DNA of 64,000 nucleotides from Cryptomeria japonica (lineage: Eukaryota; Streptophyta; Pinopsida; Cupressales; Cupressaceae): positions 812,609,069-812,673,068 of the forward strand of contig NC_081414.1 of assembly GCF_030272615.1 (NCBI RefSeq), written 5' to 3'. Below, one piece after another: positions 1 through 11,298 of the stretch (position 1 is the stretch's first letter; each line of letters begins with the position of its first letter). Both the position numbers and the translations under genes were made by a program. Below the pieces are notes generated by a model. That model did not search any database and was not told the DNA's origin. It saw only the letters and a program-made list of their open reading frames with translations.

Positions 1-3000
1 TCGACACCTGATCCACCAATAGCAAAATCCAACTCCTTATGGGGAGATTTCAAACAGAAAATGCAAATCAAAGACCAAGGCATGGGCGAATACTCTATGG
101 AGCCTTTGTGTTTAACCAAATTGCCAACATCACCTAGATCACATGGTTTACCTACTCTATCAACACATCAGGCAACTCAGCCCATAACTAAATTTGATGG
201 TACCTTCATCCAATTGGGGACTCTAGCACATGAATCAGAAGATAAAGATGTTCTTAACTGGCTATACAAAGATGAAGAAGAAGCTAATAGAGCGGCCGCT
301 CTCGACATTGTTCTACCAACACACTTGTATGGAAAAGGCTACCTGATCATGAAACAAATGGGATATGGCGGTAAAGGACCTATTGGGAAACGCCAAGAAG
401 GAGTCACTGAACCTATAGATCTTCCTTCACAACCGAGTAGAAATAAAGAAGGATTAGGTTCTACATTCACTTTCCTATTAAAAAGGCCGCCAAATACAAA
501 TACAAAACCTCAATGGAAAGAAAAGAAGAAATACAAGGAAGAATCATGGCAGGAAGCTCTCTTTGAATCAGCAGAAACAATCCGTAAGGCAAGAGAACGT
601 CAAGATCAGAAGATACATCAGGGAAAGCTTCTGAATCATAAGAAGGCCATATCTACAGCAGTGGCTCATATTCACACACCAGTGGCTCAAGAACCAATCC
701 TATCATCACAAGCACCCATCATTCCTCCTCGAGGAAGCACAATATATGAACAAATCCAGAATGTAGAAGATGGATTAGATACAGAATCAACACAAAATGT
801 CAAAATAGTATCTATCATCAAGGATTTATTTTCGCCATACAACATACCTGTCTACAACACAGATAGAATTTGGGATGATGACTATGAGACAGATTCAAAT
901 GAATATGAATGGGGTACCTGTTCAGATACTACTACAAATATCCCAGATGATACTGATTTCATATCCATTTCTCAAGAAGAACATAACATAAAAGATAGAC
1001 CTCTTGAATTTAGACCACAACATATCTATGACGTTCAGGAAAGTGAACAGCAATATTACGAACAAGTCTATGTAGAAGATGATACCATCGAAGACCTCGA
1101 TGAAACCCTAAATTTCTTTAAAAACAAGACCCATCACGATGATAACTCTATTCTAACACTTACAGTAGCTGAACTTGACCCACCCCATGATTCCTTACCA
1201 CTTGTCTTCCCTGATCTCATCGACTGGACTGAACCTGAGACTCATGATATCCCAATTTTTCCAGATGATGAATCTATTATCCACTACCTATGTACCGTAA
1301 ATCCCGGAACAGGCTCTACCAGTGAACCGCATAACGACGTCTGTTCTTCAGGGAGTGCCAAGTCTCTCAGTCGCAAAAATGAATCAAATAATGAATCTAA
1401 TGCTGAAAACCAGTCAATGGCAGCAATGGATCCCAAAAAAGTAAAAATAAAGGACGCATCTGAGGGTGAAAACCTTTTTAAAGCACCTAACGATGGGAGA
1501 CTTGACACTCTTCCTGAACATTTTCATGAACGATCACCCATATTGATTGAGCCCACTCAATCAATCAACATTGGTACCACTGAAGCAGCCAGAAACATTC
1601 ACCTTGCAGAATCTCTGACCGAAGAGGAAAGATTGGCATTCATCATCTTCTTTAAAGGACAGCAAATTAACTTTGCCTGGTCATATGCTGATATGCCTGG
1701 AGTGGATCCACACCTAATCATGCATCACTTGTCCATCTCTGCAGGGGTCAAGCCAGTCAAGCAGAAACTACGAAAGATGAATCCACAGATAGCACTCATA
1801 GTCAAAACGGAATTAAAGAAATTATTAGATGTCGGATTCATCCGACCTATTGACTATGCAGAATGGATTTCTAACATTGTTCCAGTCTCAAAACCAGATG
1901 GTAGTATCAGAATATGCACCGACTTCAGAGATGTCAATAAAGCTTGCCCAAAGGATGACTTTCCTCTACCAAGTATTGATATAATTGTAGATCTTACAGC
2001 AGGCCATGCAATGCTCTCATTAATGGACGGTTTCTCAGGCTACAATCAAATCAAAATAGCTCCTGAAGATCAAGACAAAACAACATTCACCTGTCCTTGG
2101 GGAACATACTGTTGGAATGTAATGCCTTTTGGCTTAAAGAATGCCGGAGCCACTTACCAAAGAGCAATGACAACCATATTCCATGATATGATGCACACAT
2201 TTATGGAAGACTATGTGGATGATTTACTAGCCAAATCTTTCACCAGAGCTGAACATCTTGGCATCCTAACAAAGATCTTTGATTGATTGCAGAAATTCAA
2301 AGTCCGACTCAACCCTAAAAAGTGTGTCTTCGGGGTTACATCAAGCAAGTTACTAGGTTACATCGTCTCAGCTAAAGGTATTGAAGTGGATCCAGCAAAG
2401 GTACAAGCCATCATGGATATGCCACCACCGAAGAATATCAGTCAACTTCGATCTCTCCAAGGACGACTTCAATCAATCAGACGATTCATCGCTCAACTAG
2501 CAGATAAAAGTCTGCCATTTAACCACTTGTTACACAAAAATGTGCCATTCAAATGGGAGACTAAATGTGTAGAATCCTTTTACCAAATTAAACAGTACCT
2601 GATGAATCCACCAGTTCTAGTACCACCAATTGCAAGAAAGCCTCTTATATTGTATATATCAACGACAGATGTTTCACTGGGGGCATTATTGGCACAAGAA
2701 GATCAACAAGGAAAGGAACACGCCATATATTACATCAGTAGAACATTGAATGGATATGAGCTCAATTATACATTCATTGAAAAGGCTTGCCTAACAGTTG
2801 TTTTTGCATCTCAAAAATTCCGACATTATATGCTAGCACACACTATCAAGCTAGTAGCCAAAATTGATCCTCTCAAGTATTTACTCAGCAAGGCAGCTCT
2901 CACAGGCCGATTGGCTAAATGGGTTATGATTCTCAGTGAATTTGACATCCACTACACAGAATGACGAGCCATCAAAGGACAAGCAATTGCAGATCAGTTG

Positions 3001-4833
3001 GCTGAAGCACCGCTACCAGGAAAACAAACCATGGACATTGAATTTCCAGACAGGGACGTTTTTGCTCTTTCCTCCAAACAATGGACCCTATACTTTGATG
3101 GATCCTATACCCAACATGGTTCAGGGGCCGACATTCTATTCATCACCCCTGAAGGACACACTATGCCAAGATCATACAGGCTTATGTTTCCATGTACAAA
3201 TAATATGGCTGAATATGAAGCATTGGTCATAGGCATCAAAATGGCTGTCGAATGGAAGATCACAGAATTAAAAGTCTATGGAGACTCACAATTGGTCATC
3301 AATCAAATCAACAACAACTATCAGACAAAGGATGATAAGCTACTACCCTACAAACGGATGGTGGATGATTTCAAACAGTATTTTGTGCACATCACTTTTG
3401 AGCAAATACCAAGGTTAAATAACAAAGCAGCCGATGCAATGGCTACAATCGCTTCATTACTACAAATTCCAGAACAACAGAGTCGTTATGAGTTCCTGGT
3501 AGAGCAACTGTTCTCTCCCGCCTATGACCATTCTGAATCTCATGTTATATATGCCTTAACCGGTTCAGATTCTCCGTTATATGGACCAATATACGACTAC
3601 CTCAAGCATAATATATTACCCATTGACCAATCCCGCAACCAAAAATGTAACTTTATCCGACAAGCTGCCCGTTACACCCTTACCGTTGATACCTTATATC
3701 GTCGAGGTCTAGATGGTACTCTTCTTCGTTGTCTTGATCGTAATGATTCTGATTCAGCTTTACACGAGCTTCACGAAGGTATTTGTGGTACACATTCGAG
3801 TGGCACTACTCTTGCTAAAAAGATTCTACGAATGGGATACTACTGGCCTACCATGGAAAAAGACTCATATCATTTCGCCAAGAAATGTCCTAAATGCCAA
3901 ATCCATGGCAATCTGATACATGCACCAGCACAGGAACTGCAACCATTTACCACATCCTGGCCCTTTTGTCAGTGGGGATTAGATCTGGTAGGCAAAATAC
4001 ATCCTTCATCTTCAAATGGACACAAGTTCATTATAACTGCCATAGAATACTTTACCAAATGGATTGAAGCAGTTCCCATGACCACAGTAACTGGGAAACA
4101 AATTGCTTCTTTTATCTTAAATTATCTGATCTGCAGATATGGTATTCCAAGTTCAATTGTCACAGATAATGGACGACCTTTCAAAAACCAAGATGTGCAG
4201 GAACTATGTGAAAAATTCAAAATCCAGCATCGATTTTCTACACCATACTATCCACAAGGAAATGGTCAGGCAGAAGCATCTAACAAAACGATCCTAAAAA
4301 TCCTTAAGAAAACAGTGAATGATGCAGGCAAAGATTGGCATGTACAACTCAATCCAGCTCTTTGGGCCTACAGGACTAGCATCCGCACACCTACAGGGGC
4401 AACACCATATTCCTTGGTATATGGATCAGAGGCTATTTTACCCTTGGAGGTAGAAATTCCATCTCTTAGAGTCTCTTTGAAAGGTTTGATTCCAGATGAA
4501 GAGTATCGGGTCAATCGACTACAAGAATTGGAACTATTAGATGAAAGACACCAACATGCTTATACTCATCTCAAAGCATATCAGCAACGCATGTGCCGGA
4601 GCTACAATCATAAGGTCATTCCTCGTAACTTCAAGGTTGGTGATCTAGTCTTAAAAGAAAATCCAAGAAACCAGCAAGATAGAGAAAAGAAAGGAAAATT
4701 TGAACCTAACTGGTTGGGTCCCTATGTCATCATTTCAGTCTATGGATCAGGTGCCTATCAGCTAACAAATTCTGAAGGAGATGTGCTTGATGATCCAACT
4801 AATAGCATTCATCTAAAGAAGTACTATACTTAA
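1..4833 (+). pseudogene. pol: Tat/Ogre pol polyprotein (G-patch, RT, two RNase H, integrase), two in-frame TGA
   Basis: One frame runs from base 1 to the stop at 4833, broken only by TGA at 2284-2286 and 2962-2964. A G-patch-like glycine-rich segment lies at about 334-460 (KQMGYGGKGPIGK). RT covers about 1750-2500, with the YVDD catalytic motif at 2212-2223. The Gypsy RNase H follows (about 2620-2960), then a second plant-type RNase H (about 3080-3460; LYFDGS, then MAEYEAL, then GDSQLVI). Integrase has an HHCC zinc finger ending CPKCQ near 3890, the D,D,E core (GLDLVG, VTDNG, GQAEAS) and a C-terminal GPY-like segment. The first TGA sits where relatives carry arginine, so a CGA-to-TGA transition is likely. 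No frameshift was found, so the copy is only lightly decayed. The true start is upstream of the window. Confidence 0.9.
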
Positions 4834-5568
4834 AGTAGCCTAGTGCACGGAAAACGACAAAAACAAACAAAAAAATACAAAACTCCAGAAAAAGTTAAAA
4901 TACAAAGTACAATAAAAACAAATGGTGAAAACCTGGTAAACAGGCACCTTTGTGAAAGGCCGGCTCCTTTCTCTATATCCATGCCATTTTATCCATCAAA
5001 ACACTCTTGGCCATCGCCCGACACTTATCATCTATCCAGGACAAACTTAGCGTAGTCACTATCCTGAGTTATCCATCTGTATCTATTCTCTTATCGTATT
5101 TCACCATGGCTTGGAAATCACTATACATCATCATATCCAGACGAACACTCATCTAGGGGCATTAAACTGTTCAAAAACTTGCAAACATTCAAAAACATTC
5201 CAACTATTGTAAAATCTCAGACACAGGACATCCAACAAACACACTTCATCACACACAACCCAAAACACGAACAATACACAAGAAACTCAAGGATGGATGA
5301 TTTTCTGAAATACTAAATGTTACATTATCGCATTAAAGTCTTGATTATTTTACATTTTGAACTTTTTAAAATAAATTGGAATCTTCTCATCAAAAGCTTC
5401 AAAGCCAGAGATCATGAGGAACTTCCAAAATTTTCTTAGTCTTCTGTCTAGGAGGCGATCACTTGTACTGTGTGAATATTTGCCTCAAGACGTGACCCAT
5501 ATCACTGAAGGCTTGATCCCATTTCACGCATTATAAATGATCTACTCTTGTCTGTTTACGCAATACGC

Positions 5569-5700
5569 ACTCAGGTCGTCCTGGTTCAATTATACCTTGA
5601 CGCTTGTGCTATCTTGCAAAATTAAAAATCATGTAAATTTTACTCAGGTCATTATGGTTCAATTATACCATTATGCTTGTATAAATTTTCAACATATCCT
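5569..5700. repeat. Imperfect 73-bp direct repeat, two copies
   Basis: ACTCAGGTC, then TGGTTCAATTATACC, then GCTTGT recurs at 5569 and 5642. The copies are clearly diverged. It lies in the 3' UTR of the Tat element. Confidence 0.5.
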
Positions 5701-5796
5701 AAACAAATCAATGCTCAATGATGATATTTACAAAGAAAGCAAATAAATGGTTCTATCGGATGGCAAATACAGAATGAGAGATGATCCAAAAACAAT

Positions 5797-5885
5797 TAGT
5801 TGCATATCATTTTACAATCAATTGCATATCATTTTACGATTAGTTGCATATCATTTTACAATTAGTCGCACATCATTTTACGCTA
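5797..5885. repeat. 22-bp tandem repeat, about four copies
   Basis: TTGCATATCATTTTAC recurs at 5800, 5822, 5844 and (as TCGCACATC) 5866, giving a 22-bp period. It lies in the 3' UTR, which in Tat elements is prone to gaining tandem sub-repeats. Confidence 0.8.
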
Positions 5886-8291
5886 TTATCCCATATCATT
5901 ATTACATCATTATTACATCTCATAGCATATTAAACCACCATCTCATTTTCAAGATACATCTCATAGCATATACAAACATACATCCTACATAACACATTAC
6001 ATCATATATGTAAGCATTACATCATCATATGAAAGGCAGTAGCACACATAAAATGCATCCATAAACACATCACATCGATCAAAAATGGTGCTCCGTATAT
6101 ATATATCTCTCAAAAAATGATCAAAATCTGCAAAATGTGTCTCAGCCATATGTCCCGTACAAAGAATGCAAAAATCCAAAAATACAATGGAGACCATGTC
6201 TCTCAAGTGTGACTATCCCCTGATGGAGATGGTCTCGCTCCGGATGCCCCTGCCCCTGGATCTCCAGGAGGATCCTGCCTAGCTTCAGATACACTCGCCC
6301 CCGGCTCTGCAGGAGGGTCCTGTCTCACTGGCCCTGTCACTCCTCGGCTCTCCGATCGTGTCCCGACAGTTCGAGATCGACTCGATCTCGACTGTGCAAA
6401 ACTCGCTACACGTCGCTCTCTGGGTACTGCATCCTCATAATGCCGCCGATAATACTCGACCTCCTGTACCCTCCAGGTCAGCTCTCTCAGGGTGTCTCTC
6501 AAGGGACCACCCGCCGCTGCTCTCTGTACGGTTGCTAGGGCCTCCTCTACTCGACCCCGTCACTCCATCTCGGTATCTCTCTCAGTAGTCAACTGAGATA
6601 TCTGCCGCTGATACGTCAAAATCTGTGCCTGCAGCTGCTGCACAGTAATCTGTAGGGTCCGGATCTGTGCATCCTCTACATGACCCGGCACTTGTACCCG
6701 CAGTGGTCCCTGTGCTAGAGGAACCCCTCCCACTCGGCCTGTCCTGGGTACAGGAGGTGGGAGTATATCTATCCTCCTCCTCTGTACTGGTCTCCCCACC
6801 TCCTCCTCTCCTCCCACTGTAGCCAACACCTCCGTCACTCTACCCTCTCCCCTGGCCCCAATGGCCAATCCTCCTCTCCCTCTCTCAATCCTGCCCTATT
6901 GTACTGCCCTCTGCACACCTCTACCTCTCCTCCTCCCTCTATCTCCTCCATCTCCTCCATCATCCCCATCATCTCCCCCGTCTCCCTCCTCTCCCTCTGA
7001 ATCGAATACCGGTCTCATCTCCTCTGGATCTGAGATCCTAGCCATGGCCCAAGCAGTAAACAAACGAGCGAACTCCTCTGTCATCCTGGCATCCTGTATC
7101 TCCGGGGCATAATCCCAGACCTGTCCAGCCAACCCGGTAAACTCCTCAATGGCCACAGCACTGTCAATGGTCGGCCCCCAATCGGCCACATCCTGCTGCC
7201 GCCGTGCGTATAAGCATGCCCCCTGTGGAATCCCCTGCTGTCTCCCGAACTGCCGCAAAACTCGGGTAACCAAAAACCGCTCTATCACAAATGGAGTCCT
7301 CCCGATCAGATACCTCGTCATAAAAATGAAAGGCATCTCCATCCCATCCTTTGCCCACACCTCACAGTCTGTATACGGTCTCCAGGTGACTATATCTATG
7401 TCATCAAAAACCCTCCTCCAGTGCTCTAGTTTGCCCAGCTTACGCTGGACAACTAGGCCTCTATAACCATAAGCATAAGCTGCCCCTACGGGCCTATCCC
7501 TGTCTGCCAGTGGCCTCGCTGCTGGAATGTGCTCCCAGCACCATACCTGTAAAAGGGTCACCCCTGCTGATAAACTCCCATATCCGAGGTATACCACCTC
7601 ATGTAGGCTCCTGTAGAGGTGGGCCAGCATCGCTGACCCCCATGCAAATCTCCGGCCCTGTGTGACCATCTGCTCCAGAACCAGCCCCCATCCCACTGAA
7701 AATCTCTTTGACCTGCAATCAGGACAAAGGAATCCTCCAATAAATCCTGCCAATACAGATGGCAGCGGTGCATAATCCAGATCCAGGAACTCCTGCCACG
7801 GGATCTCATACCCACAGACGCTCTCATCATGAAAAATCCAGCGCAGTGCCTCTGTGCCGCCCTCCTCTGTCTGCTCATAGGGCAATATAGCCCCTACCAT
7901 AGGAATACGCAGGATACGATAGCAGTCCTCTGGTGTCACGGTCATCTCCCCAGTAGCAAAATGGAAGGTGTTCGTGTCACTATGCCACCTCTCTGCTAGT
8001 GCTATCAAGAGTCCCCGGTTCATAATGAACCGAGGCATATCTAAAAGTGAGGTCAATCCACACCTCTCAATAATGTCCAGGTCTGCCTGTGACAGACGTG
8101 GTATCAGTGTCCATGGTCTCGGGAATCTCTCCCTCGACTGCACGATCCCCAATCGCTCCTGTCAACAAACAAAACATATCCAATATCAGATTCCACATCA
8201 ACAACAAGATATCAAAATAAAACTTACATCAACAACATGCCACAAATTTGCTCATCTACATCAAGTTCAAAAACCTATCATTTCATATCAA

Positions 8292-8460
8292 CTTGTAAAA
8301 CAACTCAAGTTCTCAAAAACCATATCAAAACTTGTAAAACAACTCAAGTACCACAATCACATAAACTTGTAAAACAACTCAAGTTTCCCACCCATATCAG
8401 CTTGTAAAACAACTCAAGTTTCCAACCCATATCGGCTTGTAAAACAACTCAGGCTTTCAT
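8292..8460. repeat. 35-39-bp tandem repeat, five copies
   Basis: CTTGTAAAACAACTCAAGTT recurs at 8292, 8331, 8366, 8401 and 8436 (spacings 39, 35, 35, 35), separated by CATATC-type spacers. It lies inside the predicted intron, close to its 3' end. Confidence 0.9.
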
Positions 8461-8664
8461 ACACATTTGAACTTAAAAAACAGATAACACAAATAAATCA
8501 TGTTCTGATCAACACAAACAGCTTGATATCTATACATAACTTGGAAACATTCACATCAAAACAAGTTATACAAATACTCATATTGGATACGTACAACAAA
8601 AACACGACAGACACGCAAAAACACAACTTTTCCAATTCGGCCAAAACACAAATTTTTCATGCAT

Positions 8665-9170
8665 GCGCTAAAAAAGACCTTAAATGCGCTAAAACAGACC
8701 CATGCGCTCAGCTGCTTGTCCTACGCGCTAACCTATCTCTCTTATGCGCTAGATTTCATCTATGCGCTACCCTTTTCTACCTGTGCGCTATCTAATTTAT
8801 CCTATGCGCTAGACTCTTTCTACGCGCTACTATTTTCCTCCCACGCGCTACCCAAACTAACCCATGCGCTAGAATATTTCTACACGCTAATTTGTCCTCC
8901 CTAAGCGCTCCTCTTTTCATCCTATGCACTAGGTTCATCCTACGCGCTAACCCCCTTTGCCTAAGCGCTACCCTTTCGTCCCTATGCGCTAGGTTATTCC
9001 TACGCACTAAACTCCCTATTTGATGCGAACTTCTATGCCTCCTATGCACTAGGTTAGACCTATGCGCTACCCTGTTCTTCCAAAGCGCTACTAAACGCAT
9101 TACCTGCGCTATTCTACATAGATGCGCTGACCTAAACGACCTATGCGCTATCAAAATCATTTTGGACGCA
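8665..9170. repeat. GCGCTA repeat with exact 21/21/18-bp phasing (60-bp period)
   Basis: A core, TATGCGCTA (minus strand TAGCGCATA), recurs 26 times. The GCGCT positions run 8665, 8686, 8704, 8725, 8746, 8764, 8785, 8806, 8824 and so on to 9145, with a diverged last copy at 9166. Spacings repeat as 21, 18, 21 without a slip, so the higher-order period is 60 bp. Sequence between cores is poorly conserved. Some cores show GCACT instead of GCGCT, as expected from CpG decay. All spacings are multiples of three, so both strands show long low-complexity ORFs. I read those as by-products because the repeat lies in the predicted intron. Confidence 0.92.
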
Positions 9171-9472
9171 ACCACTAAACTGACTCCTCTGCGCTACTTT
9201 GCACTGCGTATGCGCTAATATGCGCCTTACACGGGCTAAAACGTTTAATCCGAACTTTAAACTTCGAAAAACAGCTAAAAACGACAAAATAAAAAATCAA
9301 AAAGGGGTCAGAAGCGTTGACTTACTGGTGGTCCACGCGTGGCTGGTCTCCGATACCTCCGAACGCGCTCGAAACGGTGTCTGTGATACGGAATAGGCAT
9401 TTTCTCTCCAGAGCAAATTCTCTTTTCTTCAAAGTCAACAAGCACAAATGAATTCAAATCAAGCCCTTTTCC

Positions 9473-9481
9473 CCTTTTATA
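9473..9481 (-). promoter_or_regulatory. Predicted TATA box of the antisense PMD gene
   Basis: The minus strand reads TTATAAAAGGGG here, in a region that is otherwise AT/pyrimidine mixed. Transcription would start about 30 bp downstream, near 9445, leaving a leader of about 45 nt before the exon 1 ATG at 9400. The spacing fits a plant RNA polymerase II core promoter. Confidence 0.55.
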
Positions 9482-9563
9482 AGAGGAAAATGAAATTAGG
9501 GTTAACTAACTGGGCCTGTAATATGGTCGCAGTCTCCCCTATACCAAAACACTTGTAATTTAT

Positions 9564-9690
9564 CGGGAGATGAATCAATTTACACACTAACTACACACAT
9601 GAAATCCTACACATCATACGAACGTCATCAATTTAAATCAAAAATTTTCCAAACAAAAAAAAAAAAAAAAAAAAATTGATTCATCTCCCG
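9564..9690. repeat. 17-bp perfect inverted repeat around an A21 tract
   Basis: CGGGAGATGAATCAATT at 9564-9580 is matched exactly by its reverse complement at 9674-9690. The loop of about 93 bp includes a run of 21 A at 9655-9675. It lies upstream of the antisense promoter and before the polypurine tract of the sense element. Confidence 0.85.
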
Positions 9691-9842
9691 AGGGGGCATC
9701 ACATCAAACATCGAATCTGGGGCACCACATCAAATCTGGGGCACGACTGGCAAATCAAAAGAGCGACACAAAAATTGCATTTGATCATAAAAATACAAAA
9801 ACAATCATTTTTCTTTGAAATAACATGTGCACACACGTCACT

Positions 9843-9858
9843 TCAAAGAGGAGCAAAA
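9843..9858 (+). other. Polypurine tract of the Tat element
   Basis: TCAAAGAGGAGCAAAA immediately precedes the LTR start TGTAGACG. The second Tat element in the window has CTCAAAGAGGGGCAAA before TGTAGACACC in the same arrangement. This is the plus-strand DNA priming site. Confidence 0.8.
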
Positions 9859-11298
9859 TGTAGACGTATAAAAATGACCATATTCCTAAAATGAATATTT
9901 TATGTTCATTTTCCTATTTAATTAAATCCAATTTAATTAAATTATCCACATTCTTCTATTTAATTAAGTAAATCACTTGATTAAATTCACTATACCATTT
10001 AATGAATAAATCATTTTATTCAATTAAATCCTCCTAGCCACTTTTAATTAAATTCAAATTTAATTAAATAGTTATCCTAAATTGAATAAATCAAATTTAT
10101 TTAATTCCAACCAAATTGAATGAAAATCAAAATAATTCAATTAAATCCTATTATCCTCCATCCACTTGCAAAAACCCAAACCCCTTCCTAATCCCTTCTA
10201 GAATCTTCTAATCGATTCTAATTAACCTAACCCTCCTCTAAACTTTGTCACATCCCTAAGCAAAGGGAGGTCACTTCTCAAAATGGCCCAAAGTCTTGGA
10301 TAACCATTGAAGGTTTTCAACCTTCAACCACCAAAAACCCCAAAGTCTTTGAAAACCATTGAAGGTTTCCAACCTTCAACCACTTAATCCCCAAAGTCTC
10401 CAATAACCATTAATGGTTATTTCAAACCCTCCCACATGGTTAAAACATTTGTTTTGACTCAACCTCTATCCCACCCAAGGGTCTCATCAGGTCATTAATG
10501 CTTTGACCATGATTATCTCTTAATCATTTGCACAAAGGTTTATCCTTGGATTAACTCTTAATCCAATGGATAATCTTAACTTAGACTTGACCCTTAGCCT
10601 TTAGATAACCATGAGGTCTCCTCAGGCCTTTAATGCCTCCAACCTCTTCTTTCAACCCAATCCTATGTTGACATTTGTCATCATTTCATTGGTGCAAATT
10701 GTGCACATGGATCCTCAACTTTCAAACCTGGCCCTTGATTAAACCTTTTAATCCTGACCATCCATTGCCCTGTTTGTGCTATAAATAGAGCTCTCATTCC
10801 TCCATTTTAAACAATCATCTTTCAAATTTGAAGCATCACACTTATGCTCAAATTGTTTCAAGCTTTCATATTATCTTATGCTCATCATTTAGCCTCTTTT
10901 AGATCATAAATTAATCATGAATATGCATGCTAGAGTAATTTATTTATCATTTTAGTTCAATCATAGATTAAATATAGTATGCTAGGATAGTATTCATACT
11001 AACCTCGTCATCTTATCATTTAGTTTGTTGCATTTCTAGCATCTCATCTAGCTTATAACACATCTCATACTAAGATCAGCTAAAATCTCTCTCATTCTCA
11101 TATTTGCCATCCCTAAGCCATTTTGCTCACTAATCTGAGAGCAAAACATTGGTTTGAGGGACATTGTGAGATAGAGAACCATGGGACCCTCCTTGGGAAG
11201 CTGAGTAACGCATCGTTACTCCATAGCTTGCATCAAGAAGTCCTGTGTGTGTGTGTGGATTGGTATTTTACGTATTTTTCACATTTTAAATTCTAACA
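9859..11298 (+). repeat. 3' LTR of the Tat element
   Basis: It begins TGTAGACGTATAAAAATG directly after the polypurine tract, matching the start of the other Tat LTR at 59913. The first part is rich in TTAATTAAAT runs, as in that LTR. A TATA box lies at 10780-10788. A tripled segment of about 55 bp (CCAAAGTCT, then AACCATTGAAGG) lies at about 10285-10420. The 3' end is placed at TTCTAACA (11298); it may be some tens of bases further right. Confidence 0.75.
10780..10788 (+). promoter_or_regulatory. LTR TATA box
   Basis: TATAAATAG followed by AGCTCTCATTCC. The homologous TATAAATTGAGCATTC occurs at the matching place of the second Tat LTR (59010-59001, minus strand). It is the likely start region of genomic RNA. 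Confidence 0.7.

Larger units (their letters stand above)
4834..6202 (+). other. 3' UTR between Tat pol and the antisense gene
   Basis: About 1.4 kb of AT-rich sequence with no credible coding region. It starts with an A-rich stretch and then GTGAAAACCTGGTAAACAGG near 4924, a GAAAACC-type motif of the kind found just after pol in Tat elements. Short ORFs here look random in composition. It contains two small tandem repeat patches, listed separately. Confidence 0.6.
8159..9325 (-). other. Predicted intron of the antisense PMD gene
   Basis: The donor is CCA|GTAAGT at 9325-9320. The acceptor is a T-rich tract followed by GACAG ending at 8159. Both flanking exons are in phase 0, so splicing links the ATG of exon 1 to the PMD frame. 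The 1167-bp intron holds two separate tandem repeat arrays. This is predicted from sequence alone and needs transcript support. Confidence 0.65.
6203..9400 (-). pseudogene. Antisense plant mobile domain (PMD) gene inside the Tat element, two exons
   Basis: Exon 2 (8158-6203) encodes a PMD protein: LLIALAERWHSDTNTFHF, then GEMTVTPEDCYRILRIPM, is the characteristic opening of the domain, which spans about 300 residues. A D/G-rich acidic stretch, an RGRRRGRG segment, a Q/L-rich coiled coil (about 6660-6570) and a P/S-rich tail follow. Exon 2 is open from a TGACAG acceptor and has no ATG near its start. A 25-codon exon 1 with an ATG (9400-9326) ends at CCA|GTAAGT and joins in phase 0. Two in-frame stops interrupt exon 2: TAG at 6898-6896 and TGA at 6562-6560, consistent with CAG-to-TAG and CGA-to-TGA transitions. 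PMD proteins (MAIN/MAIL family in Arabidopsis) act in nuclear silencing or RNA processing, and the domain is also spread by transposons. Its role here is unknown. Confidence 0.75.
1..11298 (+). mobile_element. Tat/Ogre-lineage Ty3/Gypsy retrotransposon, 3' portion
   Basis: The element enters from the left edge: the pol frame is open from base 1, so gag, protease and the 5' LTR lie outside the window. The order seen is pol with two RNase H domains, a long 3' UTR, an antisense gene, a polypurine tract and a 3' LTR. The doubled RNase H (Gypsy type followed by plant/archaeal type) and the long region between integrase and the 3' LTR are hallmarks of the Tat/Ogre lineage. The right end is set where the LTR appears to finish in CTAACA. 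No target-site duplication can be tested because the 5' end is missing. It abuts, and probably inserted into, the older minus-strand Tat-like relict to its right. Confidence 0.85.

Noticed and set aside
2284-2286. Programmed TGA readthrough or selenocysteine in Tat pol
   Set aside because: Land plants lack selenocysteine insertion. The codon lies mid-domain at an expected arginine, and similar transitions occur in all elements here.
8665-9170. Regularly spaced short repeats resembling a CRISPR array
   Set aside because: Plant retroelement context, a core of under 10 bp, spacers of about 10 bp that are themselves similar, and no cas genes.
8659-9175. Low-complexity ORFs on both strands with YAL or AHR repeats every 6-7 residues
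   Set aside because: They follow from repeat spacings that are multiples of three. The region lies in the predicted intron, and neither frame resembles a protein family.
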